Assembly (NCBI GenBank): GCA_946619625.1
Contig: CAMOMF010000016.1
Span: 1 to 19,686 of the forward strand
DNA length: 19,686 bases
Direction of reading: 5' to 3'
Source: an uncultured Bacteroidales bacterium
GTDB taxonomy: Bacteria; Bacteroidota; Bacteroidia; Bacteroidales; Paludibacteraceae
Shown here: piece after piece, positions 7,882 to 14,749 of the stretch
Layout of the letters: the number at the start of each line of letters is the position of its first letter
How positions within the stretch are numbered: the first letter of the stretch is position 1
Translations under genes and position numbers: made by a program
The notes under the pieces: generated by a model
Database searches by the model: none
The model's input: the letters and a program-made list of their open reading frames with translations, nothing else
Told to the model about the DNA's origin: nothing

Positions 7882-7914
7882 TGCAAAGGTACTGCTTTTT
7901 TTTGACATATGCAA
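7882..7914 (-). promoter_or_regulatory. dcw operon promoter (Bacteroidota type)
   Basis: On the minus strand a TTG (7914-7912) within CTTGCATATGTCAA is followed by 20 bases and then TACCTTTGCA (7891-7882). This matches the Bacteroidota primary-sigma consensus TTTG / TAnnTTTG. Transcription should begin near 7875, giving a leader of about 165 nt before rsmH. An inverted repeat CTTTGC-GAGT-GCAAAG (7873-7888) overlaps the -7 box. Confidence 0.8.
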
Positions 7915-7982
7915 GGATTTTGAAGAAAAAGTGAAAAAAAGTGTGTTTTTGTAACAGCGGGGTCGCAGTGTCGAGTCATAGT

Positions 7983-8037
7983 TATCTTACGTGTATCCTA
8001 CGTATATCCTACGTATATCTTACGTATATCCTACGTG
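7983..8037. repeat. 11-bp tandem repeat, 5 exact-length copies
   Basis: Five head-to-tail units of the form TATCYTACGTR fill 55 bases. Units differ only at the fifth base (C/T) and the last base (A/G). The period is close to one DNA helical turn, so each copy presents the same face. The array lies about 70 bases upstream of the dcw -33 element and about 370 bases upstream of the porin promoter. There are no spacers, so it is not a CRISPR. Confidence 0.9.
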
Positions 8038-8356
8038 TTTTGAACGTGGGATGTAGTTGGGGAATGGAAGGAGACCCTCCAAACTTCCCTGTTTAGGAAG
8101 GCTTATTGGAGCAAGGGGCAAGGAACGAGGAACAACTATCAGTCCTCGCGGACTGTGCCCGAATAATATTCGGACGTAACGGAAGAAAGAACAAGGAAGA
8201 TAGATGCAGTCCTGGAGGAACGGGGCCGAATCATATTCTTACCTTCGGACAATCACTACGTGTGCACCCACTACCTTAGGGGGAGAGTCCGTGGATGAGA
8301 ACAAAGAACAAAAAAACAAGACGAGGGATGGAGGAGGAAGAGGACAAGGGAAAGAT
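8038..8356. other. Non-coding divergent intergenic stretch with hairpins
   Basis: No believable gene lies here; the open frames are short and compositionally unlike the neighbours. It contains perfect small hairpins: CAGTCC-TCGC-GGACTG (8140-8155) and CCGAAT-AAT-ATTCGG (8159-8173). Two competing stems use one CTTCC (8084-8088), pairing with GGAAG on either side. A second, degenerate copy of the CAGTCCT...CCGAAT...CGGAC pattern is at 8207-8250. From about 8293 the plus strand becomes strongly purine-rich. No promoter consensus was found inside, so whether any of it is transcribed is unknown. Confidence 0.5.
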
Positions 8357-8384
8357 GGGGCAGGGCGGGGAAGATGGGGATGGG
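8357..8384 (+). other. G-quadruplex motif upstream of the porin promoter
   Basis: Five runs of three or four G (8357-8360, 8363-8365, 8367-8370, 8376-8379, 8382-8384) are separated by 2, 1, 5 and 2 bases. This fits the canonical G3+N1-7 pattern. It ends 23 bases before the TTG of the promoter at 8408, on the non-template strand of the porin operon and outside its transcript. Confidence 0.55.
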
Positions 8385-8407
8385 AGATGATTTTTTTTGG
8401 AAAATGC

Positions 8408-8440
8408 TTGCATATGTCAATTTTTTTTTGTAACTTTGCA
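8408..8440 (+). promoter_or_regulatory. Porin-clpC operon promoter
   Basis: TTG (8408-8410) within CTTGCATATGTCAA, a 20-base spacer rich in T, then TAACTTTGCA (8431-8440). This matches the Bacteroidota TTTG / TAnnTTTG consensus. The expected start is near 8447, leaving about 44 nt of leader before the GTG at 8491. The first 13 bases of the element are identical to those of the divergent dcw promoter. Confidence 0.85.
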
Positions 8441-8490
8441 CGCTTTTTCTACCCGAATGCGGGGAGGAAGGCTTAAAAAAGAAAACGGAA

Positions 8491-10533
8491 GTGCACGTAA
8501 ACAACTGGAACATAGTGGTTATCGTGACGCTGTTGCTGTGTATGGCAACGGCTGCGCCTTTGCGTGCGGCAAAGAACAACCGCGCCGTGGGAGTAGTGAA
8601 AAGTTGGCGTTTGCTGCACGATTACGGTTTGGTGGACTCCACCAAAGTGGATACAGGGTGGCTGAACATGCCCATGCGGAACGTACAGAACGACTACAGT
8701 ATCGCCAATGCGTACAACGGCAATATGGTGTCGCCCATCCAATCGATGGTGTATTTTGACCGTGACGGCAACGGCATGCGCAAGGGGTTTGTGCGTCCGC
8801 GCATGGACCACCTGTTTGCCACCGCCTATTCGCCCTATGTGCTGACTCCGCAGGATGTGCATTTCTACCGCACGACCATCGCCTATTCGGGCGTGAGTTG
8901 GCAGAAAGGTTTCGTGAACGGTCATCAGGATACAGAGGTGACGTTCCATTTCACGGGCAACCTGACCAAGCGGACGAACCTGGGTGCGCAGTTAAGGTAC
9001 GTGAATGCGCCCGGGCAGTATGCCAACCAGCAGGGCAAGTGGTTCAATGGTGCGGTGTTCGGCAGTTACAACGGCACGCACTACGGTCTGGCTGCAGCGG
9101 TGACGTTCAACACATTGAGCAACTTCGAGAACGGCGGTCTGTCGGACCCTTCGGAACTGGGGGGACAGTTGCAGGCGGCGGACCTGCCCACGAACCTGTA
9201 TGCGATGTCAGGGTACAAGTATTTCTCGGGCTACCTGAACCACCATTACTCCATCTGCGTAGAGAGGGAGCGGAAGCAGACCATCCGGCGACGCGGGGAG
9301 GCACCGCGTGACACGATTATCACGGAGTACATACCGGTTACCACATTCGCCCATACGTTTGCCGTGACGAACCACATGAAGCGGTACATAGAGAAAACCA
9401 GCCGTCAGGGGTTCTACGAGAACACGTACCTGAACATGACCGCCACGAACGACACCGCCAATGCACTGGCGATACGCAACACCCTGGCGGTGACCTTCGA
9501 GGAGGAGTTCAACACGTGGCTGCGGTTCGGCGCCACTGCATATGCCACCAACGAGTTCATGCGTTACCAGAGCCGGGCGGGGCAGTACAAACCTATCACG
9601 AAGGCGGGCTTCGGCAATGCCACCTATGAGGAAATAGCAGAGCAGCACCTGCACTGGATGTCCGACACGCTGGTGGGCGAGAGGTGGACGAACAACACGT
9701 TTGTGGGCGGTGCGCTGTATAAGAACCGCGGCCAATGGATACGATATGGTTTCGGAGGCGACGTGTGTCTGGCAGGATACAAACTGGGCGAGTTCCAAGT
9801 GAACGGACATATTGACGGTATTTTCCCCATCGCCAAGGACACGATGCGTGTGTCGGCACAGGCGTATTTCCGCAACGAGACGCCGGACTATTTTGTGCAG
9901 AACTACCGCTCGAACCACTATATCTGGGAGAACAATTTCGACAAGACCTACCGTTTCTTTGTGGGCGGCGAGGTGAAGTATCCGACCCAATGGTTCAAGC
10001 CGGCGGTGTTCGTGGGCTTTGAGAACCTGACGAAGTACATCTATTTCGACAGCAAAGGACTGCCGCAACAGCACGGAGGCAACGTGCAGGTGCTGGAGGC
10101 CAATGCCAAACTGGACCTGACCACACCGTGGGTGAACCTGGAGAACCATGTGATTTACCAGATGTCCTCCGACACCGTGTTGTCCGTGCCCGCCCTGACC
10201 CTGTACCATAATCTGTACTATCATGGCTTGTGGTTCAAGGCATTGTACGCCCAGATAGGTGTGGACCTGCGCTATCACACCAAGTACTACGCGCCGGTGC
10301 TGAACCCTGCGCTGGGGCAGTTCATGGCACAGCACCGGACACAGGTGGGCAACTATCCCATCATGAACGTGTATCTGAACCTGTACGTCAAGTCCATCAA
10401 ACTGAAACTGTACTTGCAATTTACGCATTTTAACTATTATATGATGAAGAATAAGACCTACCTGTCCATGCCCGCTTATGCGGAAAACCCGCCGGTGTTC
10501 CGTCTCGGAGCCGCCTGGCACTTCTGGAGATAG
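8491..10533 (+). CDS. Putative outer-membrane porin (Bacteroidota family)
   Basis: Predicted beta-barrel outer-membrane protein of 680 residues. A signal peptide (about residues 1-27: hydrophobic VVIVTLLLCMATAAPLRA) is followed by a mature protein dense in alternating aromatic and polar residues. The chain ends with FRLGAAWHFWR, a C-terminal beta-strand with aromatic residues like a BamA signal. Early motifs such as SWRLLHDYGLVDSTKVDTG and the overall length match the putative porin family of Bacteroidales (Porin_10-like); the transported substrate is unknown. The start is a GTG, chosen because it directly precedes the signal peptide; no in-frame ATG lies upstream. It is preceded by a strong promoter and followed after 18 bases by clpC, so the two are probably co-transcribed. 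Family assignment is from memory of the pattern, not a search. Confidence 0.72.
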   Translation: MHVNNWNIVVIVTLLLCMATAAPLRAAKNNRAVGVVKSWRLLHDYGLVDSTKVDTGWLNMPMRNVQNDYSIANAYNGNMVSPIQSMVYFDRDGNGMRKGFVRPRMDHLFATAYSPYVLTPQDVHFYRTTIAYSGVSWQKGFVNGHQDTEVTFHFTGNLTKRTNLGAQLRYVNAPGQYANQQGKWFNGAVFGSYNGTHYGLAAAVTFNTLSNFENGGLSDPSELGGQLQAADLPTNLYAMSGYKYFSGYLNHHYSICVERERKQTIRRRGEAPRDTIITEYIPVTTFAHTFAVTNHMKRYIEKTSRQGFYENTYLNMTATNDTANALAIRNTLAVTFEEEFNTWLRFGATAYATNEFMRYQSRAGQYKPITKAGFGNATYEEIAEQHLHWMSDTLVGERWTNNTFVGGALYKNRGQWIRYGFGGDVCLAGYKLGEFQVNGHIDGIFPIAKDTMRVSAQAYFRNETPDYFVQNYRSNHYIWENNFDKTYRFFVGGEVKYPTQWFKPAVFVGFENLTKYIYFDSKGLPQQHGGNVQVLEANAKLDLTTPWVNLENHVIYQMSSDTVLSVPALTLYHNLYYHGLWFKALYAQIGVDLRYHTKYYAPVLNPALGQFMAQHRTQVGNYPIMNVYLNLYVKSIKLKLYLQFTHFNYYMMKNKTYLSMPAYAENPPVFRLGAAWHFWR

Positions 10534-10551
10534 GGGCTCTTATGAAAACCA

Positions 10552-13083
10552 ATGATGCATATGACCTATACAACGAACTTAAATAAAGTATTGATGCTGA
10601 GCCAGCAAGAGGCGGTTCGCCTTGGCTCGGAGCATATCACGCCGGACCACCTGCTGTTGGGGCTGATTTCCTTCGGTGAGGGTCGTGCGTGCGACCTGCT
10701 GAAAGAGGCGGGTTTCAATATGGAGAAAGCGAAGGCGGCACTGGAAGAGCGTCTGCGCCGTAACACCCGTTTTGTGGGTGAGATCACGTATGACAAACAG
10801 ACCGAGCGCATACTGCGTATCCTCGACCTGGAGGCTAAATCGTATCATGCGGAGCAGCCCGACACCGAGCACCTGCTGATGGCTATCCTCCGCGAGCGTA
10901 TCAACAAAGCGGCAACCTATCTGAGCGACAACTGGCAGATAGACTACGAGGGCATGGAGAAACGTCTGCCCAAACCCAAGGCGCAGCAGGCTCAGCCGCG
11001 CATGGGTTCGGATTTCTCTTCCGACCTGGAGGACGACGCTCCGCGTTCCACATCCACAGAGAAACCCAAGGAGGGCAAGTCCGACAGCAAGACCCCCGCT
11101 TTGGACAAATACGGCAAGGACCTGACCAAGCAGGCGGAAGAGGGGGCATTGGACCCTGTCATAGGCAGGCAGGACGAGATAGAACGTGTGGTGCAGATTC
11201 TGTCCCGGCGCAAGAAGAACAACCCTATCCTGATAGGCGAGCCCGGTGTGGGCAAGTCCGCCATCGTGGAGGGGCTGGCTATCCGTATCACTACGCACGA
11301 GGTGTCGCCGCAACTATACGGCAAACGTATCGTGTCACTCGACATCGCCTCGATGGTGGCGGGCACGACCTACCGCGGGCAGTTCGAAGAGCGCATGAAA
11401 TCCGTGGTGAACGAACTGCAGAAGAACCCGCAGATTATCCTGTTCATTGACGAGATACATACCCTCATCGGGGCAGGTAACGCTTCGGGCTCATTAGACG
11501 CAGCCAATATCCTCAAGCCTACGTTGGCGCGCGGCGAAGTGCAGTGCATAGGTGCCACTACGCTCAACGAGTACCGCACGTCCATCGAGAAAGACGGGGC
11601 GCTGGAACGCCGTTTCCAGAAAGTGACGGTGGCTCCCACCACCAAGGAGCAGACCATGGACATCCTGCGCCAATTGGCACAGAAATACGGCGAGCACCAC
11701 AACGTCACCTATTCTGAAGAAGTGTTGCGCGCATGTGTGGACTTTACAGACAGATATATCTCCGACCGCAGTTTCCCCGACAAAGCCATCGACGCGATGG
11801 ACGAGGCGGGTGCCCGTGTACAGACCGAACTGAGGGTGCGTCCTCCTTTCCTTGATGAGATGGAGGCGGAACTGCAGAAAATACGCGAAGAGAAACAGGA
11901 GGTTGCCCGCAAGGAGGATTTCAAACAGGTGGTAGCCCTCCGCACCCGTCAGGAGAACCTGGAGAACAGCCTGATGGAGAGTCTGCGCGCTTGGCGGAAA
12001 GAGCAGTCCAACAAGCCCGTCGCCATCACCGTGGACGATGTGGCGCGCGTGGTGTCGCTTATGTCGGGCGTGCCTGTACAGCGGGTACAGACCCAAGAGA
12101 CGCAACGCCTCAAAGCATTGGGTGACGTGCTCAAAGGGCGTGTCATCGGTCAGGACAAAGCGGTGACAGTCATCGCCAAGGCTATCCAGCGCTCGCGATT
12201 GGGACTGAAAGACCCCAACCATCCGATTGGCACGTTCTTCTTCCTTGGTCCTACCGGCGTGGGCAAGACCCACTTGGCGCAGTGCCTGGCGGAGGAGATG
12301 TTCGGCTCGAAGGATGCACTCATCCGCTTCGACATGTCCGAGTACATGGAGAAACATACCACCTCGCTGCTCGTAGGTGCGCCTCCGGGATATGTGGCAC
12401 ACGAGGACGGAGGCAAACTGACGGAAGCGGTACGGCGCAAGCCTTACTCCATCGTCCTTTTCGACGAGATCGAGAAAGCGCACCCCGACATCTTCAACGT
12501 GCTGCTGCAAGTGCTGGACGAGGGACGACTGACTGACCGTCAGGGTCGCGTGGTGGACTTCAAGAACACCGTTATCATCCTGACCTCCAATGTGGGAACG
12601 ACCGAGTTGAAGGACTTTGGCGCAGGTATCGGTTTTCAGTCGGCAGACGGGTTGGACCCCAAGCGTGCCGATGCCATCCTGCTCAAGGCGCTCAGGAAGA
12701 AGTTCCCGCCCGAGTTCGTGAACCGTATCGACTCTGTCGTCACTTTCCGCCCGCTCGAACAAGATAGTCTGCACCGTATCATCGACCTGGAACTGCAGGG
12801 TATCACAGGTCGTGTGCGGAGTATGGGCTACGAACTGCTGGTACCAGCCGAGGTGAAGGATTTCCTGATTGCGCAGTCGGACTGCAAGCAGTATGGTGCG
12901 CGTCCGCTCAAACGTGCCATCCAGACGCATATCGAGGACGCGCTCACTACGCTGCTGCTGGAGGGGACGACAGACGCAGAGGCTATCCGCCTGACGCTGC
13001 AAAACGATGCAGTAGTGGCTTCGTGGCAAACCAAGCCGCAATTGGCAATAACCGCCTCGCCCGTGCATAAGCCGATAAATTAA
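10552..13083 (+). CDS. clpC: ATP-dependent Clp protease ATP-binding subunit ClpC
   Basis: Hsp100 AAA+ unfoldase of 843 residues that threads substrates into ClpP. A double Clp_N repeat domain spans about 5-140, with an acidic/serine-rich linker to ~185. AAA module 1 has Walker A GEPGVGKS at 229-236 and Walker B ILFIDE at 296-301. A middle coiled-coil region of ClpC size spans ~425-485, much shorter than in ClpB. AAA module 2 has GPTGVGKT at 566-573 and VLFDEI at 635-640. An IGF tripeptide (693-695) sits where the ClpP-docking loop is expected, which argues for a protease partner and against ClpB. The second-module pore segment reads GAPPGYVAHEDGG, with GYVA rather than the usual GYVG. The ATG at 10552 is followed by further in-frame ATGs two and four codons into the gene. 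It lies 18 bases after the porin gene. Confidence 0.95.
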   Translation: MMHMTYTTNLNKVLMLSQQEAVRLGSEHITPDHLLLGLISFGEGRACDLLKEAGFNMEKAKAALEERLRRNTRFVGEITYDKQTERILRILDLEAKSYHAEQPDTEHLLMAILRERINKAATYLSDNWQIDYEGMEKRLPKPKAQQAQPRMGSDFSSDLEDDAPRSTSTEKPKEGKSDSKTPALDKYGKDLTKQAEEGALDPVIGRQDEIERVVQILSRRKKNNPILIGEPGVGKSAIVEGLAIRITTHEVSPQLYGKRIVSLDIASMVAGTTYRGQFEERMKSVVNELQKNPQIILFIDEIHTLIGAGNASGSLDAANILKPTLARGEVQCIGATTLNEYRTSIEKDGALERRFQKVTVAPTTKEQTMDILRQLAQKYGEHHNVTYSEEVLRACVDFTDRYISDRSFPDKAIDAMDEAGARVQTELRVRPPFLDEMEAELQKIREEKQEVARKEDFKQVVALRTRQENLENSLMESLRAWRKEQSNKPVAITVDDVARVVSLMSGVPVQRVQTQETQRLKALGDVLKGRVIGQDKAVTVIAKAIQRSRLGLKDPNHPIGTFFFLGPTGVGKTHLAQCLAEEMFGSKDALIRFDMSEYMEKHTTSLLVGAPPGYVAHEDGGKLTEAVRRKPYSIVLFDEIEKAHPDIFNVLLQVLDEGRLTDRQGRVVDFKNTVIILTSNVGTTELKDFGAGIGFQSADGLDPKRADAILLKALRKKFPPEFVNRIDSVVTFRPLEQDSLHRIIDLELQGITGRVRSMGYELLVPAEVKDFLIAQSDCKQYGARPLKRAIQTHIEDALTTLLLEGTTDAEAIRLTLQNDAVVASWQTKPQLAITASPVHKPIN

Positions 13084-13133
13084 GCACCCGCTTGTAAATA
13101 AACTAAGGTAAAACCAATATAAATGCAAGTATT

Positions 13134-13445
13134 ATGTTAGAGATCACTGATTCCAATTTCCAAGCCGTTCTGGCAGAGGGAAAACCCGTAGTAATTGACC
13201 TGTGGGCACCATGGTGCGGTCCTTGCCGCATGATGGGACCCGTCATCGACGAACTGGCAGAGGAGTACGAAGGACGTATTCTGGTAGGCAAAATGAATGT
13301 GGACGACAACGACGAAGTGCCGGCGCAGTTCAATGTGATGAACATCCCTACCATCCTCTTCTTCAAGAACGGTCAGTTGGTCAACCGCCACGTTGGCGCT
13401 GCACGCAAGGCGGATATGCAGCCTCTGTTTGATGCACTTTTGTAA
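13134..13445 (+). CDS. trxA: Thioredoxin
   Basis: Cytoplasmic dithiol-disulfide oxidoreductase of 103 residues, the full length of a classic thioredoxin. The redox motif WCGPC is at 27-31 (C28, C31), the cis-proline is P72 in NIPTILFF, and a central aspartate D22 precedes the active site (VIDLWAPWCGPC). No signal peptide or membrane helix is present, so it acts in the cytoplasm. The ATG at 13134 lies 50 bases after clpC, with no Bacteroidota promoter in between, so read-through from the clpC operon is likely. The last 14 bases overlap the preferred start of the next gene, a sign of translational coupling. Confidence 0.96.
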   Translation: MLEITDSNFQAVLAEGKPVVIDLWAPWCGPCRMMGPVIDELAEEYEGRILVGKMNVDDNDEVPAQFNVMNIPTILFFKNGQLVNRHVGAARKADMQPLFDALL

Positions 13446-14259
13446 GACCTGCACACTCCTTTTGTGGCTTCTGCTGTTTCTCTCGCCTCTGCAAGGGCGG
13501 GAGAGACTCATTCCGTTTGTTCTGCCGGATAGCACCGACCGGTTGCGACCGGCAGTCATCGTATGCCCCGGCGGCAGTTATAGTTGGCACGACATGCAGA
13601 CCGAGGGCGTTCTGGTGGCGGAGTGGCTGAACCTAAACGGCTTTAACGCCTACGTCCTCCGTTACCGCGTCGCCACCGTGCCGGCATACATCTTTGGATT
13701 CCGTGTGCTCGGCATAGGTAACAAGTACCCCGACATGCTCAACGATGTGGAGGACGCGCTCCGTTACGTGTACGAGCACGCGGAGGAGCAGCATGTGGAC
13801 ACCAACCGTATAGGCGTGATGGGCTTCTCCGCAGGCGGGCACCTGACAATGTCCTCTTTTGCCTTCAACCATACACCTTACCGCCCCAAGTTCCTCGTCC
13901 CCGTCTATCCTGTGGTGACGTTCAGCGACCCTGTTCTTACGCACAAAAGGTCACGCCGTGGCGCACTGGGGGTCTGGAGGCAGTGGAACACACAGATGCA
14001 GGACTCGCTCTCCATCGAGAAACATATCCGTCCCGACTGCCCGCCCGTCTTCCTCGTCGCTTGTCAGGACGACCCCGTCGTTCGCTACGAAAACAGTCTC
14101 CTCCTGGACTCCGCCCTCACGGCAAACAACGTACCGCACCGCTTCTGCCTGTACACGACAGGAGGGCATGGGTTCGGGGCATCCAACACCAAAGGTTCAG
14201 ACGAGTGCCGCAGGTGGAAAGACGCTTTCCTTTCGTGGTTTCACACGTTCTTCAAGTGA
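13432..14259 (+). CDS. Secreted alpha/beta hydrolase (esterase/lipase-like)
   Basis: Serine hydrolase of 275 residues counted from the ATG at 13432. This start gives a clean signal peptide (CTLLLWLLLFLSPLQG) and overlaps trxA by 14 bases; a longer frame from 13393 would add residues with no signal role. The oxyanion-hole stretch CPGGSYSWHD is at 45-54, the nucleophile elbow GFSAGG has S133, an acid candidate is D213/D214 in CQDDPVV, and histidine H246 is in GGHGFG. This is the full triad of the alpha/beta-hydrolase esterase branch that includes BD-FAE-like acyl esterases. The exported location and this family suggest deacetylation of carbohydrate esters, but the substrate cannot be read from sequence. 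It is the last gene before a candidate terminator. Confidence 0.88.
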   Translation: MHFCKTCTLLLWLLLFLSPLQGRERLIPFVLPDSTDRLRPAVIVCPGGSYSWHDMQTEGVLVAEWLNLNGFNAYVLRYRVATVPAYIFGFRVLGIGNKYPDMLNDVEDALRYVYEHAEEQHVDTNRIGVMGFSAGGHLTMSSFAFNHTPYRPKFLVPVYPVVTFSDPVLTHKRSRRGALGVWRQWNTQMQDSLSIEKHIRPDCPPVFLVACQDDPVVRYENSLLLDSALTANNVPHRFCLYTTGGHGFGASNTKGSDECRRWKDAFLSWFHTFFK

Positions 14260-14274
14260 AAACAGCCAACGGAT

Positions 14275-14346
14275 AGCGCCCTGTGACAAAATACATCCCG
14301 CTCACGCATATTTTTAACCGAAAAAGCACATACAAGGCGCTTTTTT
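14275..14346 (+). terminator. Candidate intrinsic terminator after the hydrolase gene
   Basis: AGCGCCCTGT (14275-14284) can pair with ACAAGGCGCT (14332-14341): six perfect pairs, one mismatch, three more pairs. A run of six T (14341-14346) follows at once. The loop is large (about 47 bases), which weakens the call. Its position between the hydrolase stop and the next promoter supports it. Confidence 0.4.
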
Positions 14347-14358
14347 CCGCCCAAAGAC

Positions 14359-14391
14359 TTGCGTATGTCAAATTTTATTTGTAACTTTGCA
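14359..14391 (+). promoter_or_regulatory. Promoter of the cupin-lpxH-mazG group
   Basis: TTG (14359-14361) within CTTGCGTATGTCAAA, 20 bases, then TAACTTTGCA (14382-14391). This is a full match to the Bacteroidota consensus and to the two promoters around 7.9 and 8.4 kb. The expected start is near 14398, so the leader before the cupin ATG is only about 20 nt. Confidence 0.85.
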
Positions 14392-14416
14392 GCCCAAATA
14401 GGATAATACAGACTAT

Positions 14417-14749
14417 ATGATCATAGATTTTCCCAACATGAACGTGCAGGCACTGCCTAATTTCAAGGGCGGCGAGAAAGAACTGTCTGCACAGATATTC
14501 GACGATGGCAAGTGCAAAATCATGCACGCCATCCTCATCCCCGGAGCCAGCATCGGACTCCATACACACGAGGGTTCAGCCGAAGTAATCTTCATCCTCA
14601 GCGGCAACGGCACTCTCCTTGACGATGGCGAAACAAAGGCCATCCGAGCGGGACAAGCCGCTTACTGTCCCGAGGGGCATAACCATTCGCTCATCAACAC
14701 CGACGAAACCCAAGACCTCGAATTCTACGCCTGCGTCCCGCAATTCTAA
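14417..14749 (+). CDS. Small single-domain cupin protein
   Basis: Cytoplasmic protein of 110 residues with one cupin beta-barrel. Motif 1 gives H49, H51 and E56 (GLHTHEGSAEVIFILSG), and motif 2 gives P85, G87, H90 and N94 (CPEGHNHSLIN). All four usual metal ligands (two His, Glu, His) are therefore present, so it probably binds a divalent metal. No signal peptide or DNA-binding domain accompanies the barrel, so it is not an AraC-type regulator. Small cupins have very varied roles (isomerase, dioxygenase, sugar binding), and nothing here picks one. It is the first gene after a strong promoter, about 20 nt from the predicted start point, with a 91-base gap to the DUF59 gene. Confidence 0.88.
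   Translation: MIIDFPNMNVQALPNFKGGEKELSAQIFDDGKCKIMHAILIPGASIGLHTHEGSAEVIFILSGNGTLLDDGETKAIRAGQAAYCPEGHNHSLINTDETQDLEFYACVPQF

Larger units (their letters stand above)
7733..7893. repeat. 12-bp direct repeats flanking a 137-bp hairpin-rich segment in the rsmH leader
   Basis: The 12-mer TGCAAAGGTACT occurs exactly at 7733-7744 and 7882-7893. On the minus strand each copy contains the -7 box TACCTTTGCA. Between them are 137 bases with at least two strong hairpins and almost no open reading frame meaning. Only the distal copy has a -33 element at the right distance. Removing one repeat plus the segment would leave a normal promoter about 20 bases from the rsmH ATG. This suggests either an inserted MITE-like element or a promoter duplication. 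The terminal inverted repeat is weak (about TCGC only), and no transposase is present. Confidence 0.6.

Noticed and set aside
7627..7914. Possible 95-residue protein in the rsmH leader
   Set aside because: Its start would lie within the -33 element of the dcw promoter, and it runs through the hairpins into rsmH out of frame.
7983..8037. CRISPR-like array
   Set aside because: Units are 11 bases with no unique spacers and no cas genes; the same reasoning applies to 2801-2835 and 15912-15988.
8047..8062. MraZ-box-like TGGGA / TGGGG pair
   Set aside because: Spacing is 11 rather than 10 bases, only two units occur, and it lies more than 130 bases upstream of the dcw promoter on the other strand.
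8204..8476. 90-codon open frame before the porin gene
   Set aside because: It is a translation of the purine tract (Lys/Gly/Asp-rich) and crosses the porin promoter.
9208..10521. 437-codon open frame opposite the porin gene
   Set aside because: Histidine/valine/glutamine-rich translation typical of a reverse-strand shadow; no promoter or recognisable domain.
11494..13128. 544-codon open frame opposite clpC
   Set aside because: Covers the conserved ClpC AAA modules in reverse; low-complexity translation and no independent signal.
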